Source of the DNA: Gaiellasilicea sp963829845 | Lineage (GTDB): Bacteria > Actinomycetota > Thermoleophilia > Gaiellales > Gaiellaceae | Length of the DNA: 64,000 bases | Assembly (NCBI GenBank): GCA_963829845.1 | Contig: CAWHKD010000027.1 | Location: forward strand, 1-64,000 | Direction of reading: 5' to 3' | Shown: positions 1 through 8,121 of the stretch, piece after piece | Numbering within the stretch: position 1 is the first letter of the stretch | Layout of the letters: every line of letters starts with the position of its first letter | The notes under the pieces: generated by a model | Told to the model about the DNA's origin: nothing | Databases searched by the model: none | Seen by the model: only the letters and a program-made list of their open reading frames with translations | Program-made: the position numbers and the translations under genes

Positions 1-1062
1 ACTCGTCTGCCGTGGCGGTCGCGATCGACCACCTGCTGCGGACGGAGAAGGAGCATGCGCGGCCGGTCGGCGAGCGGCAGCGGACGTTCACCGTCTACTT
101 CGAGGACGCCGGCTTCGACGAGCGCCCCTTCGCGGAGGCGGTTGTGGGGCAGATCCTCTCGGAACCCCGGTGGCTCACATTCGACGAACAGACGTTGCTC
201 GACGTACTGCCGGATGTCGTCGCCGCTCAGGGGGAGCCGTTCGGGTCGACGAGCGTGGTCGCGCAGTGGTTCGTGATGCGCGCTGCGGCAGGGGCTGAGC
301 TCAAGGTGATGCTCGACGGCCAAGGAGGCGACGAGGTGCTGGCCGGCGACCGGACGACGCTACGGCTACCGGCTTGCCGACCTGCTCGCCGGCGGGCGGC
401 TCCGTCCGGCGGTCTCCCGAGTTGCGGGCGTTCCCCGAGCCTGCGCGCGCGCTGCCCGCAGCCGTGCTCACCCCGTTCCTCCCCCAACGAATGCGGTGGA
501 CCCTCCGCGGCAGGCGCGGCCGCGGCGACCTGCTCGTTCACCCGTCGCTGCGCGCTCGGACGTCGCCGCCGCAGCCGCCGGAGCCCGGGCGCATGCCCGA
601 CCGGCTCCGGTCGCAGTACCACCTGATCCTGTCGCAGCTCGGGTTGCCCGAGCTGCTCCGCTACGAGGACCGGAACTCGATGGCGCACTCGCTCGAGGGC
701 CGCGTCCCCTTCCTCGACCACCGCCTCGTCGAGCTCTTGTACGGACTGGATGCGCGGCAGCTGTACGAGCGGGGCACGACGAAGATCGTGCTCCGCCAGG
801 CGCTCTCCGACCTGCTGCCGCCGGCCGTGCGGGCACGGCGGACAAGCTCGGCTTCGTCACGCCGGAGCAGCGCTTCTTCCACGGGCGGCTCGGCGACCTC
901 GCCGAGGAGGTATTCCGTTCGCCCGAGCTTCGCGAGCGTGGTTTGGTCGACGGGGACGAGGCGCTCGAGCGGCTGACCCGGCATCGCGCGGGCTCGCCCG
1001 CAGGGTTCGAGCTCTGGCGCGCGCTCAGCACCGAGCTCTGGGCGCGGAGGTACCTGGGATGA
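1..1062 (+). pseudogene. asnB: Asparagine synthase (glutamine-hydrolysing), 5'-partial and frameshifted
   Basis: This is the synthetase half of a class-II asparagine synthase; the N-terminal glutaminase domain lies outside the window. The window opens inside the ATP-pyrophosphate loop: the first readable residues, SSAVAVAIDHLL, match the end of the SGGxDSS motif. Further on are GQGGDEVLAG, then RYEDRNSMAHSLEGRVPFLDHR, here split for reading as RYEDRNSMAH and SLEGRVPFLDH. The reading frame changes three times, near 349-361, near 400-430 and near 835-842. Each segment on its own matches the family, ending in WARRYLG. Members of this family are common in exopolysaccharide loci, where they may amidate sugars. 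Either the gene is decayed or this contig end carries base errors. The stop overlaps the next gene's ATG (ATGA). Confidence 0.8.
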
Positions 1063-2086
1063 GAGCCCTGACGATCGTGGGCAACCGGCCGCAGTTCATC
1101 AAGGCTGCGCCGCTCTCGCTGGCGCTCGCCGATGCCGGCATCGACGAGGTCCCGCTCCACTCGGGGCAGCACTACGACGCGGCCATGTCCGAGGTGTTCT
1201 ACGACGAGCTCGGACTCCGCCAACCGACCCATTCGCTCGACCTCCGCACAGCGGACGTCGATGTTCTCGAAAGCGGCATCTCGGATGTGGTGGCGCTCGA
1301 GCGACCGGACTGGGTGATCGTCTTCGGCGACACGAACACGACCCTCGCTGGCGCGCGCGCGGCCGTGAGGGCAGGTGTCGCCTTGGCGCACATCGAGGCA
1401 GGGCTACGCAGCGGCGACCTGGCGATGCCCGAGGAGCGAAATCGCATCGAGGTCGACCGTCTCGCAGACCTCCTGCTCTGCCCGGACGACCATTCGAGTG
1501 CGACCCTGGCAGCCGAGGGTGTCCCTGGGACCGCGACGGTGGTCGGGGATGTGATGGCGGACGCTGCCCGTCTCTTCGTTCCGCTGGCGAGGGAGCGCTT
1601 TCCCTCGGCCGACGCTCCGGGCTCGTACCTCGTCGTCACCGTGCATCGCGAGGCCAACGTCGACCAGCAGAGGTTGAGCCGAATCGTCGCGGGTCTGAAC
1701 AGCATCGCCGAGCCGCTCATCTTCCCCGCGCACCCACGGACGCGCGCCGCGCTCTCCCGCTTCGGTCTCGCGCTCTCACCGCATGTCTCCTCGTGCCGCC
1801 GCTCGGATACCTCGAGTTCGCCGCGCTCGCGTCACAGGCGCGCGTGATCCTGACCGATTCCGGCGGGCTTCAGAAGGAGGCGTACTGGTACGGCGTCCCC
1901 TGCGTCACCCTGCGGCCCTCCACCGAATGGGTCGACACCGTGCGGGTCGGAGCGAACGTCCTGGTCGACGACGACCCCGACGCGATCGCCGCCGCCGTCG
2001 CCGCAGCTCGGATGCCGCCGCATCTTCCGGCCCTCTACGGTGATGGGTATGCCTCGGAGCGGGTTGTCGAAGCTCTCGGGAGATAG
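1059..2086 (+). pseudogene. wecB: UDP-N-acetylglucosamine 2-epimerase, one frameshift
   Basis: The product would interconvert UDP-GlcNAc and UDP-ManNAc in the cytoplasm, feeding ManNAc-type sugars into surface glycans. Family landmarks in order are IVGNRPQFIKAAPLS at the N terminus, HSGQHYD, VFGDTNTTLAGA, HIEAGLRS, PEERNRIEVDRLAD, VTVHREANVD and, after the break, LTDSGGLQKEAYWYGVPC. The frame changes between about 1785 and 1793: the first part runs to HPRTRAALSRFGLALSPHV and the second resumes at VPPLGYLEF. Together the two parts give the normal length of about 340 residues. The ATG at 1059 overlaps the stop of the upstream gene. The frameshift is either a sequencing error or a true mutation; the catalytic segments on both sides are intact. 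Confidence 0.82.
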
Positions 2087-2116
2087 AGGCGATCACGGCG
2101 CTGCGGCGCTAGACGA

Positions 2117-3310
2117 CTAGGCCGGCAGGGTCAGGCTCTCGATGTCCTTCGGGTACGAGGTCAGGACGTCGATCCCGTCCTCGATGACGACGACCGTGTC
2201 CGAGTGGCGGAAGCCGCCGATCTCGGCCGAGTAGAGCCCGGGCTCGATCGTGAAGACCATGCCCGGCTCGACGACGGTGTGGTCGCCGACGTCGAGGAAC
2301 GGCGCCTCGTGGTTGCGGAGGCCGATCGCATGGCCGACGTGTTGGCGCCAGTACGGCAAGAGGTCGTTGTCCTCGAAGTACGTCAGCACCGCGCGGTCGA
2401 CCTCGGCGCAGGTCGTCCCCGGACGGAGGGCCGCGAAGGCCACGTGCTGGGCCGCGACCGTGTGGTCGAAGAGCCGGCGCATCTCGTCGGTCGGAGCACC
2501 GATGATCATCGCCCGCTCCAGCTCGGCGTTGTAACCCCAGATCGGCGCACTGGTCTCGGTGACGAGGACATCGCCCTTCTTGAACTCGATGTTGTGGGCG
2601 ACAGCATGTGCCCACGCGCTGCGCAGGCCGATCTGGCCGCGGTAGCCGGCCGAGACGCCGTCGGAGGATGCCTGCTGGCCGCCGTACGAGCCGTCGAGCG
2701 CAGCCAACATCGCAAGCGTTGCCTCGTGCCCAGCCCGCAGGCTGGCCTCGGCCTCGGTCGCACCGGGCCGCGTGTACTGCTGCAGCAGCCGGTGGGCGTG
2801 CTCGCACCAGCGCGCGCTCTCGCGGATCAGTGCGACCTCTGCCTCGCTCTTGCGCACCATCAGGCTCTCGATGAACGGGGCTAGCGGGCTGACGGGCTGT
2901 CCCGCGGCCTCGCTCAGCGCTGGTCCCTGATAGCCGAGGATGCCCGGATAGCCGTCCTGGTCGGCACCGACGGGACCGGTGACACCGAGTTCTCGAAGCA
3001 CCCCGGCGAGGATTCGCAGCGGGTGGTCGACCCCCGGATACTCCGGGTACGCCTCTACCTGCTCGAAGGCGGTCTCGGCCCGCACCCGCTCGAGCTCGAA
3101 CTCGGGGACGAAGGCGCAGATGTCGCCCGAGCTGTTACCGACGACGGCGACCGGCCGCTCGGTCGCCAGGAAGTTGAAGCCGGTGAAGTAGCGGATGTAG
3201 TCGTCGCCGAAGAGGGCGAAGCCGGTCAGCTCGTTGCCGCGAACGTGCTCGAGCATCGCCTCGCGCCGCGCCTGCAGTTCTGCTGCGGCGATGCCCATGC
3301 CCGGATCCAT
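2117..3310 (-). CDS. M24 (creatinase/Xaa-Pro peptidase fold) protein with altered metal ligands
   Basis: A 397-residue pita-bread-fold protein of the M24/creatinase superfamily. It has an N-terminal creatinase-type domain (about 1-140) and a C-terminal catalytic domain (about 160-397). The His motif HVGHAIG (324-330) and the Glu of FTIEPGLY (356) are present, but the other metal positions differ: the paired Asp residues of aminopeptidase P are Glu252 and Glu263 with the same 11-residue spacing, and the last Glu is Ser370 (GGFRHSD). It may therefore be a metal-independent creatinase-like hydrolase rather than a true prolidase; substrate unknown. The start at 3310 is preceded by an AGAGG sequence about 9 nt upstream; ATG 3298 is an alternative. 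It stands alone, divergent from the response regulator. Confidence 0.8.
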   Translation of the reverse strand: MDPGMGIAAAELQARREAMLEHVRGNELTGFALFGDDYIRYFTGFNFLATERPVAVVGNSSGDICAFVPEFELERVRAETAFEQVEAYPEYPGVDHPLRILAGVLRELGVTGPVGADQDGYPGILGYQGPALSEAAGQPVSPLAPFIESLMVRKSEAEVALIRESARWCEHAHRLLQQYTRPGATEAEASLRAGHEATLAMLAALDGSYGGQQASSDGVSAGYRGQIGLRSAWAHAVAHNIEFKKGDVLVTETSAPIWGYNAELERAMIIGAPTDEMRRLFDHTVAAQHVAFAALRPGTTCAEVDRAVLTYFEDNDLLPYWRQHVGHAIGLRNHEAPFLDVGDHTVVEPGMVFTIEPGLYSAEIGGFRHSDTVVVIEDGIDVLTSYPKDIESLTLPA

Positions 3311-3467
3311 GCGCTGCAGCCTCTCAGACAGCCGGGAGGCGTGCCAGACTGCCTGTTCGCCGCCGTTCACTCCAACGAGGGATGGAGAGTTCGGGCCGAT
3401 TGGCAAAGGATGAGGTCAGCACGTCCCCTGCGGCGGGGGCGGCGAGTGATGAGGGGGATGCGGCGGT

Positions 3468-4100
3468 ATGGGCACGATCAGGGTTGTCCTCGCGGAGGAC
3501 CACGCGCTGATGCGCGATGCGGTGAAGCTGGTGCTGGAGGAGGAGGACGACATCGTCCTCGTCGGCGAGGTCGCCAACGGGAATGAGCTGCTGCCGTTGC
3601 TGAAGCGGGTCGAGGCGGACTTCGTCCTGCTCGACGTGCAGCTGCCGGGCCTCGACGGACTCGGCTGCCTCGAGGCGCTCGCGGAGCATCACCCGCAGGT
3701 GAAAGTTGCGATGCTGTCGGCGGTCGAGGACGCGAACGTGATCGAGTCCGCGTTCCGGCGCGGCGCCCACGGCTACATCCTCAAGGCGGTGAACCCGTTC
3801 GACCTGCCGGCGGCGATTCGCCAGATCGTCGAAGAAAGCGTGATCCACCGCCCGCTCACCCCGCGGGACGGTGTGTCGCCCGCGTCACGCCAGAGCCTGC
3901 TCTCGGAGAAGGAGGTCGCCGTGCTCGTCGAGCTCTGCAACGGGCACACGAACAAGCAGATCGCGGCGCGGCTCTGGCTGAGCGAGCAGACGGTGAAGTT
4001 CCACCTGCGCAACATCTATCGCAAGCTCGGGATCAAGAGCCGGACCGAGGCGCTCCGCTACGCCTACGAGCACGACCTCGCGTCGGCGCCGGCCGCCTAG
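3468..4100 (+). CDS. NarL/FixJ-type response regulator
   Basis: A 210-residue regulator with a receiver domain (about 1-120) and a LuxR-type helix-turn-helix (about 140-205). The acidic pair is Glu10-Asp11, the phospho-acceptor is Asp56 (VLLDVQLPG) and the conserved lysine lies in YILKAVNP. The recognition region reads NKQIAARLWLSEQTVKFHL, with the usual RNIYRKLGIKSRTEA after it. No kinase lies next to it, so it is an orphan here. Its DNA-binding domain is almost the same as that of the regulator at 19791-20435, so the two may read similar sites. A purine-rich AGGGGG at 3452-3457 precedes the ATG. Its position just upstream of the Tad operon makes pilus control a reasonable guess, not shown. 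Confidence 0.9.
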   Translation: MGTIRVVLAEDHALMRDAVKLVLEEEDDIVLVGEVANGNELLPLLKRVEADFVLLDVQLPGLDGLGCLEALAEHHPQVKVAMLSAVEDANVIESAFRRGAHGYILKAVNPFDLPAAIRQIVEESVIHRPLTPRDGVSPASRQSLLSEKEVAVLVELCNGHTNKQIAARLWLSEQTVKFHLRNIYRKLGIKSRTEALRYAYEHDLASAPAA

Positions 4101-4459
4101 CGCTCGACGAGGACGTCGCCTGCGGCGAGACCGAGCCGCGCGCACTCGCCTGCCGCGAGCTCGAGCACGGAGCGCGCCCCCTTCGCCGCTGCCATTCGCC
4201 AGGGGCGTAGCGCCGGCCTGATCGCGACGATGCGGCGCTCGTCGTCGAGGAAGACGACGTCGATCGGGAAGCGCATGAAGTGGGTGTGCACCGAGCGCGT
4301 GCCGGGGAACAGCACGCCCTGCCCAGTCGGCAGGTGCTGTGCTCCCATCAGCCCGCGGAAGCGCGACGCGAACGAGCTCGCGACGCGCGCGCGGCAGACG
4401 AAGCGCCCGTCGGTCCGCGTCAGATCCAGGTGGTCAGCCACCGGACGATTGTCGTCCAT
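4097..4459 (-). CDS. DUF192 family protein
   Basis: A 120-residue protein of the DUF192 family, whose biochemical role is unknown. Family features are RFRGLMGAQHLP, GVLFPGTRSVHTHFM, RFPIDVVFLDD and the closing LELAAGECARLGLAAGD. No signal peptide is obvious with the start at 4459 (MDDNRP); an upstream start at 4501 is open but would run through the hairpin at 4481-4508. It overlaps the response regulator tail-to-tail by 4 nt and is divergent from the Tad operon. A link to pilus biogenesis would be inferred from position only. Confidence 0.82.
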   Translation of the reverse strand: MDDNRPVADHLDLTRTDGRFVCRARVASSFASRFRGLMGAQHLPTGQGVLFPGTRSVHTHFMRFPIDVVFLDDERRIVAIRPALRPWRMAAAKGARSVLELAAGECARLGLAAGDVLVER

Positions 4460-4480
4460 CGCGTCAGCGGGAAGCTGATC

Positions 4481-4508
4481 CGAAGGGGTGGTCCGACCCA
4501 CCCCTTCG
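4481..4508. other. Perfect 11-bp inverted repeat upstream of the Tad operon
   Basis: CGAAGGGGTGG (4481-4491) pairs perfectly with CCACCCCTTCG (4498-4508) around a 6-nt loop. It lies between the DUF192 start and the Flp pilin. There is no T-run on either side, so it is not a canonical intrinsic terminator. It could be an operator for a dimeric regulator or an RNA hairpin in the leader. Confidence 0.55.
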
Positions 4509-4602
4509 CGGTGCGGAGCCCCGCCGGCCGCCGACCTAAATGGAACGTGTCATGCAGTGCCGGCTCTCGTGCCGGCCTGCGAGTTCGAATGGGAGGTACG
4601 GA

Positions 4603-4800
4603 ATGATGGAGCGGATTTCGCTCAAGTTTGGGGAGCTCTTCCTCGCTCTCAAGCGGGAGGAGGGTCAGGGCGCGACCGAGTACGCGATGGTGATCGGCTT
4701 CCTGATCATCCTGCTCGTGGTGGCCTGGGGCTCCTTGGTGACTCGATCGGCAGACTTCCTCGGCCGCGTCGCCGGCAAGGTCGACCGTCTCAGCCCGTAG
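4603..4800 (+). CDS. flp: Flp/Fap-type major pilin
   Basis: A 65-residue prepilin that should be the major subunit of the Tad pilus. A short basic leader ends in REEGQGATEYAMVIG and is followed by one hydrophobic helix (FLIILLVVAWG). If the prepilin peptidase cuts after the Gly of REEG, Glu is at +5 and Tyr at +6, the signature Flp positions. The start is chosen at ATG 4603 because GGGAGG lies 6 nt upstream (4591-4596); ATG 4606 is also possible. It is the first gene of the Tad operon and should be the most highly expressed. No prepilin peptidase gene (TadV/CpaA) is in the window. Confidence 0.9.
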   Translation: MMERISLKFGELFLALKREEGQGATEYAMVIGFLIILLVVAWGSLVTRSADFLGRVAGKVDRLSP

Positions 4801-4835
4801 GCGCTGACATGCGGGGACGACTCGGAGAGATCGGA

Positions 4836-5393
4836 ATGTGTCCAGATGCGCGCAGCGCAGGACGGGTCTGCGGACCTCGCTCCCCGATCGTTCACGCCTG
4901 CCCCTCGCGGGAGCTCCGGGAGCCTTCGTTCGAAGGCGCTCAGAGCTCCCGCGTCCGGGGGCGCTTGCGACAGGAGCGCGGCCAGGCCGTGGTCGAGTTC
5001 GCCCTCGTCGTGCCGCTGCTCTGCCTGATCATCATCGCGATCCTCCACTTCGGCAAAGTCATGAACTACTGGCTCGACCTGAACCACGTCGCCAGTGAGA
5101 CGGCCCGCAAGGCGGCGGTCAACACCTTTGCAAGTGACGGCGCGTACGACACCTGGGCACGGAGCCGGCTCGAGACGAGCGAGCTCCGGACGGGAGGCAC
5201 GACCTCGATCCCTGCCGCCGCGACCGTCGACGTGTGCCTGCCGGAAGGCGGCGACGTTGGCGACCCCGTCACCGTGCAGGTTGGAGTCGCGTACGCGCTC
5301 CCGTTCATCGGCAAGACGATCACTCTGCGTGGCAGCGCCACGATGCGGCTCGAGCAACAGGCGGAGTTCGCGGGCGGCGGAGGGTGCGTGTGA
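4836..5393 (+). CDS. tadE: TadE-like minor pseudopilin
   Basis: A TadE-family protein thought to act as a minor pseudopilin in Tad pilus assembly. The core begins with RQERGQAVVEFALVVPLL, with Glu at +5 after the Gly, and continues into a single membrane helix and a periphery-facing domain containing DVCLPEGGDVGDPVTVQV. The ATG at 4836 has GGAGAG 6 nt upstream, giving 185 residues with an unusually long, Arg/Pro-rich leader of about 48 residues. A TTG at 4965 would give a standard short leader and leave the hairpin at 4910-4949 in the intergenic gap. The start is therefore unsure; the body is not. It overlaps the next gene by 4 nt (GTGA). Confidence 0.82.
   Translation: MCPDARSAGRVCGPRSPIVHACPSRELREPSFEGAQSSRVRGRLRQERGQAVVEFALVVPLLCLIIIAILHFGKVMNYWLDLNHVASETARKAAVNTFASDGAYDTWARSRLETSELRTGGTTSIPAAATVDVCLPEGGDVGDPVTVQVGVAYALPFIGKTITLRGSATMRLEQQAEFAGGGGCV
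4910..4949 (+). promoter_or_regulatory. Long stem-loop between pilin and TadE core
   Basis: GGAGCTC...GCCTTCG (4910-4928) pairs with CGAAGGC...GAGCTCC (4931-4949): about 19 bp with three mismatches and a 2-4 nt loop. It sits 110 nt after the pilin stop and 16 nt before a possible TTG start of tadE. A strong hairpin here could stabilise a short pilin mRNA or attenuate transcription into the minor-component genes. There is no downstream T-run. Confidence 0.5.
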
Positions 5394-7321
5394 CCGCGAC
5401 GCGCGGCATCGCGGATCTGGCAGCGCGGGAGGACGGTGGGATCCTGGTCTTCGTGGCGGTGCTGCTGCCCGTAGTCCTGCTCTTCCTCTCGTTCACGGTC
5501 GACATCGGCAACTGGTGGGTGCACAAGCGGCACCTGCAGACGCAGGTCGACGCGGCGGCTCTGGCCGGCGGCGCGCTGCTGGGCGAGTGCTTCACCGACC
5601 CTGCCGGCGCGAACACTGCGATTCAGAACGAGGCGACCCGCTTCGGCGGCGGCGCCGGCTCGAGCTACAACGGCCAGGTCGGGGGCACGAACCAGGGATC
5701 GATCACGCTCCTCTACCAGAGTAAGAGCTACGCCGCGGGCTCGGCGCCGGCCGACGACACCGACACCTCGGCACCCTGCGATACGACGAACCTGAGTTTC
5801 GATGTCAAGGCAACCGAGGCCGGGCTGCCGCTCCTCTTCCAGATTCCCGGCCTGTCCGACGTCACGGCGATCAACGCGCACGCGCGTGTCGAGCTCAAGC
5901 AGGTCGAGGTGCAGGAGGGCATGCTTCCCGTCGCCGTTCCCGACCTGCGGTTCACGTACGTCTTCGCAACGTTCGTGAACGAGACCAACGGCGCCGAGAT
6001 CGGCACCGTGCAGCTGCAGAAGAGCGGCGCGAGCGGGGCCGATCAGCTCTGGTCGACCACGTCCCCGATCCCTGTCGCGATTTCCTCGGCGCGGATCGGC
6101 GTGCGGCTTCGCCTCGTCGGCGGGACCGACCCGAACGCCACCTGCGGCCAGCTGTACACCGAGTGCTACGACCTCGCCTCCACCGACGGCGTGGTGCACA
6201 TCCGGGGCTGGAGCACGGCTCCCGCTCCGTCGGCCCGTAACGTCTGGCTCCTCGCGGGCACGTGCCTGCCGGACGCCTACTTCGCGGCCGGCGACTGCAG
6301 CGGCGGCATCCAGGCGGAGATCGACCTCGGCCCGACGCACCCGCTGACCGGCACCGGGGTGACCGCTGAAGTGTCCGCGAGCGTCGACGGCGCAGGCACG
6401 TTCCCGCTCACGCCGGGCGGCACGGCGGGACTCGTCACCTGGACCGCCAACAGCGGGCTGCCGTTCTCGGGCAGTGGACCGCACAGCGTCACGTTGAACT
6501 GGACGTGGGAGCAGACGTCGGGCACCTGGACCGGCAAGAACTGCAACGACAGGAACAACAACCCGTGCAAGGAGTCGGGGACGCTCGGTCAGGTGCAGCG
6601 CGCGTTCATCGCAGGCGGCCGCTCAGGCCCGCTGCGACGCGTGCAGGTCTTCGAGAGCGGCGTCACCTCGTCCGGCAGCAACTCGTTCCAGACGGGTACG
6701 ACCCCGACGCTCGGGATCAGCATCGCGGTCACCGGCAGCCTGAAGGTGCAGTCGCTCGCGAGCGATCCGGTCGTCGAGCTGCGCGTCACGGGCAGTCAGA
6801 ACCAGACCGTCGACTGCGACCCCGCGATCCCGAATTTCGCCGACGAGCTCGAGCAGGGCTGCGGCCCGGCCTACAAGATCAACCCCGGGCTCGCCTGCCC
6901 CGCCTACAACCAGCTCTGGTCGCTGCCCGAGCCGTGGGAGTGCGTGAAGACGCAGACGGGCGGCGCAGTCGGCCAGGTCGAGCGCGGGCTGAAGGAGCGC
7001 ATCCTCGGCGGCGCCAACTCGTGCACCGCGCCGATCAACTGGCCGGACTACGACCTCAAGGACCCCAGGATCGTGCCGCTGATCATCACGCCGTTCGGCA
7101 GCTTCGGCGGCACGGGCAACGACATCGTCCCGGTGATCGACTTCGCCGCCTTCTACGTCGTCGGTTGGAACGGCGATCCCTGCCCCGGCGCGTATCCCGT
7201 CGACAAGGGCTACATGGCGGGCCACTTCATCAAGTACGCCGCGCCCAATCCGAAGGGCGCCGGCAAGAACGTGTGCAACCCCGACCTGATCAGTCCCTGC
7301 GTCCCAGTGATGACGCGCTAG
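5390..7321 (+). CDS. TadG-like pilus assembly protein with large extracellular region
   Basis: A 643-residue membrane-anchored protein. After a short start (AAREDGGILVFVAV) comes a hydrophobic helix (LLPVVLLFLSF) and the typical TadE/G N-terminal pattern DIGNWWVHKRHLQTQVDAAA. The rest is a long extracellular domain with many paired cysteines and Gly/Ser/Thr-rich stretches. The GTG start at 5390 overlaps the tadE stop and has GGAGGG 5 nt upstream. By position and N-terminal pattern it is the TadG-like component, which in the Tad system is thought to anchor or stabilise the pilus. The large C-terminal part is not a domain I recognise. It is followed 17 nt later by cpaB. Confidence 0.82.
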   Translation: MTATRGIADLAAREDGGILVFVAVLLPVVLLFLSFTVDIGNWWVHKRHLQTQVDAAALAGGALLGECFTDPAGANTAIQNEATRFGGGAGSSYNGQVGGTNQGSITLLYQSKSYAAGSAPADDTDTSAPCDTTNLSFDVKATEAGLPLLFQIPGLSDVTAINAHARVELKQVEVQEGMLPVAVPDLRFTYVFATFVNETNGAEIGTVQLQKSGASGADQLWSTTSPIPVAISSARIGVRLRLVGGTDPNATCGQLYTECYDLASTDGVVHIRGWSTAPAPSARNVWLLAGTCLPDAYFAAGDCSGGIQAEIDLGPTHPLTGTGVTAEVSASVDGAGTFPLTPGGTAGLVTWTANSGLPFSGSGPHSVTLNWTWEQTSGTWTGKNCNDRNNNPCKESGTLGQVQRAFIAGGRSGPLRRVQVFESGVTSSGSNSFQTGTTPTLGISIAVTGSLKVQSLASDPVVELRVTGSQNQTVDCDPAIPNFADELEQGCGPAYKINPGLACPAYNQLWSLPEPWECVKTQTGGAVGQVERGLKERILGGANSCTAPINWPDYDLKDPRIVPLIITPFGSFGGTGNDIVPVIDFAAFYVVGWNGDPCPGAYPVDKGYMAGHFIKYAAPNPKGAGKNVCNPDLISPCVPVMTR

Positions 7322-7338
7322 CGCGAAGGAGAGAGAAC

Positions 7339-8121
7339 ATGCAACTCGCAACCAGGCTTGTGTCGACGCGGAGGGGGACGCTGATCGCGGCGCTTCTGAT
7401 CGCCCTGCTCGCCGCCGCGTCGATCCTGCTGTACCTGAACAGTTACCGCGACAGCCTCAAGGCGCAGGGCGCCATGGTGACGGTGCTCGTCGCCAAGAAG
7501 TCGATCCCGAAGGGGACCGCCGGCAACGTCGTCGCGTCCAAGGATCTCTACACGGTAACCACGATCCGCGAGAGCCAGCTGCTCGACGGAGCACTCAGCG
7601 ATCCGGCCTCGCTCCGCGACAAGGTTGCGGCCCGCGAGATCTTCGAGGGGGCGCAGTTGACCGCAACCGACTTCGGTGCGGCCGGGGACTCGCTCGCGGC
7701 CCAGCTCACGGATAGGCAGCGCGTCATCTCGGTGCCGCTCGACTCGGCGCACGGACTGATCGACGGAATCGAGGCCGGGAACCGGGTCGACGTCTATGCG
7801 GGCTTCAACGTGATTCCCCTTGGCGCCGACGGCCGACCCGTCAATGGGGGCCAGGCGCGGCCGATGCTGCGGCGGATCCTCTCGGACGTCCAAGTGCTGG
7901 CCGTCGGCGAGAAGGGCACTGGGTCGACGAACGTCAGCCTCGGCGTCGATGACGTCGAAGCCGCGCAGGTCGCGTTCGCTTCGGACAACGGCAAGCTTTG
8001 GCTCGCGCTGCGGCCGAGCGCGGGCGCGAAGGCCTCGCGACCCGGCATCGTCACCGTCGAGACCATGCTGCTCGGCGTCCCGCCGGTGCAGATCCTGAAG
8101 TCGGTCGGAGGCCGTCCGTGA
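7339..8121 (+). CDS. cpaB: Flp pilus assembly protein CpaB (RcpC)
   Basis: A 260-residue protein with one N-terminal membrane helix (residues about 15-33) followed by a SAF-like domain and the RcpC/CpaB domain. Landmarks are VTVLVAKKSIPKGTAG (SAF start), RQRVISVPLDSAHGL and GNRVDVYAGFN. In Tad systems CpaB helps connect the assembly machine to the envelope; with no secretin nearby, its role in a single-membrane cell would be in the wall-facing space. The ATG is preceded by AAGGAGAG. The stop overlaps the next GTG (GTGA), so translation is probably coupled. Confidence 0.88.
   Translation: MQLATRLVSTRRGTLIAALLIALLAAASILLYLNSYRDSLKAQGAMVTVLVAKKSIPKGTAGNVVASKDLYTVTTIRESQLLDGALSDPASLRDKVAAREIFEGAQLTATDFGAAGDSLAAQLTDRQRVISVPLDSAHGLIDGIEAGNRVDVYAGFNVIPLGADGRPVNGGQARPMLRRILSDVQVLAVGEKGTGSTNVSLGVDDVEAAQVAFASDNGKLWLALRPSAGAKASRPGIVTVETMLLGVPPVQILKSVGGRP

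Noticed and set aside
4481..4508. Intrinsic terminator
   Set aside because: The stem is perfect but no T-run follows on either strand, and it lies between divergent genes where no terminator is needed.
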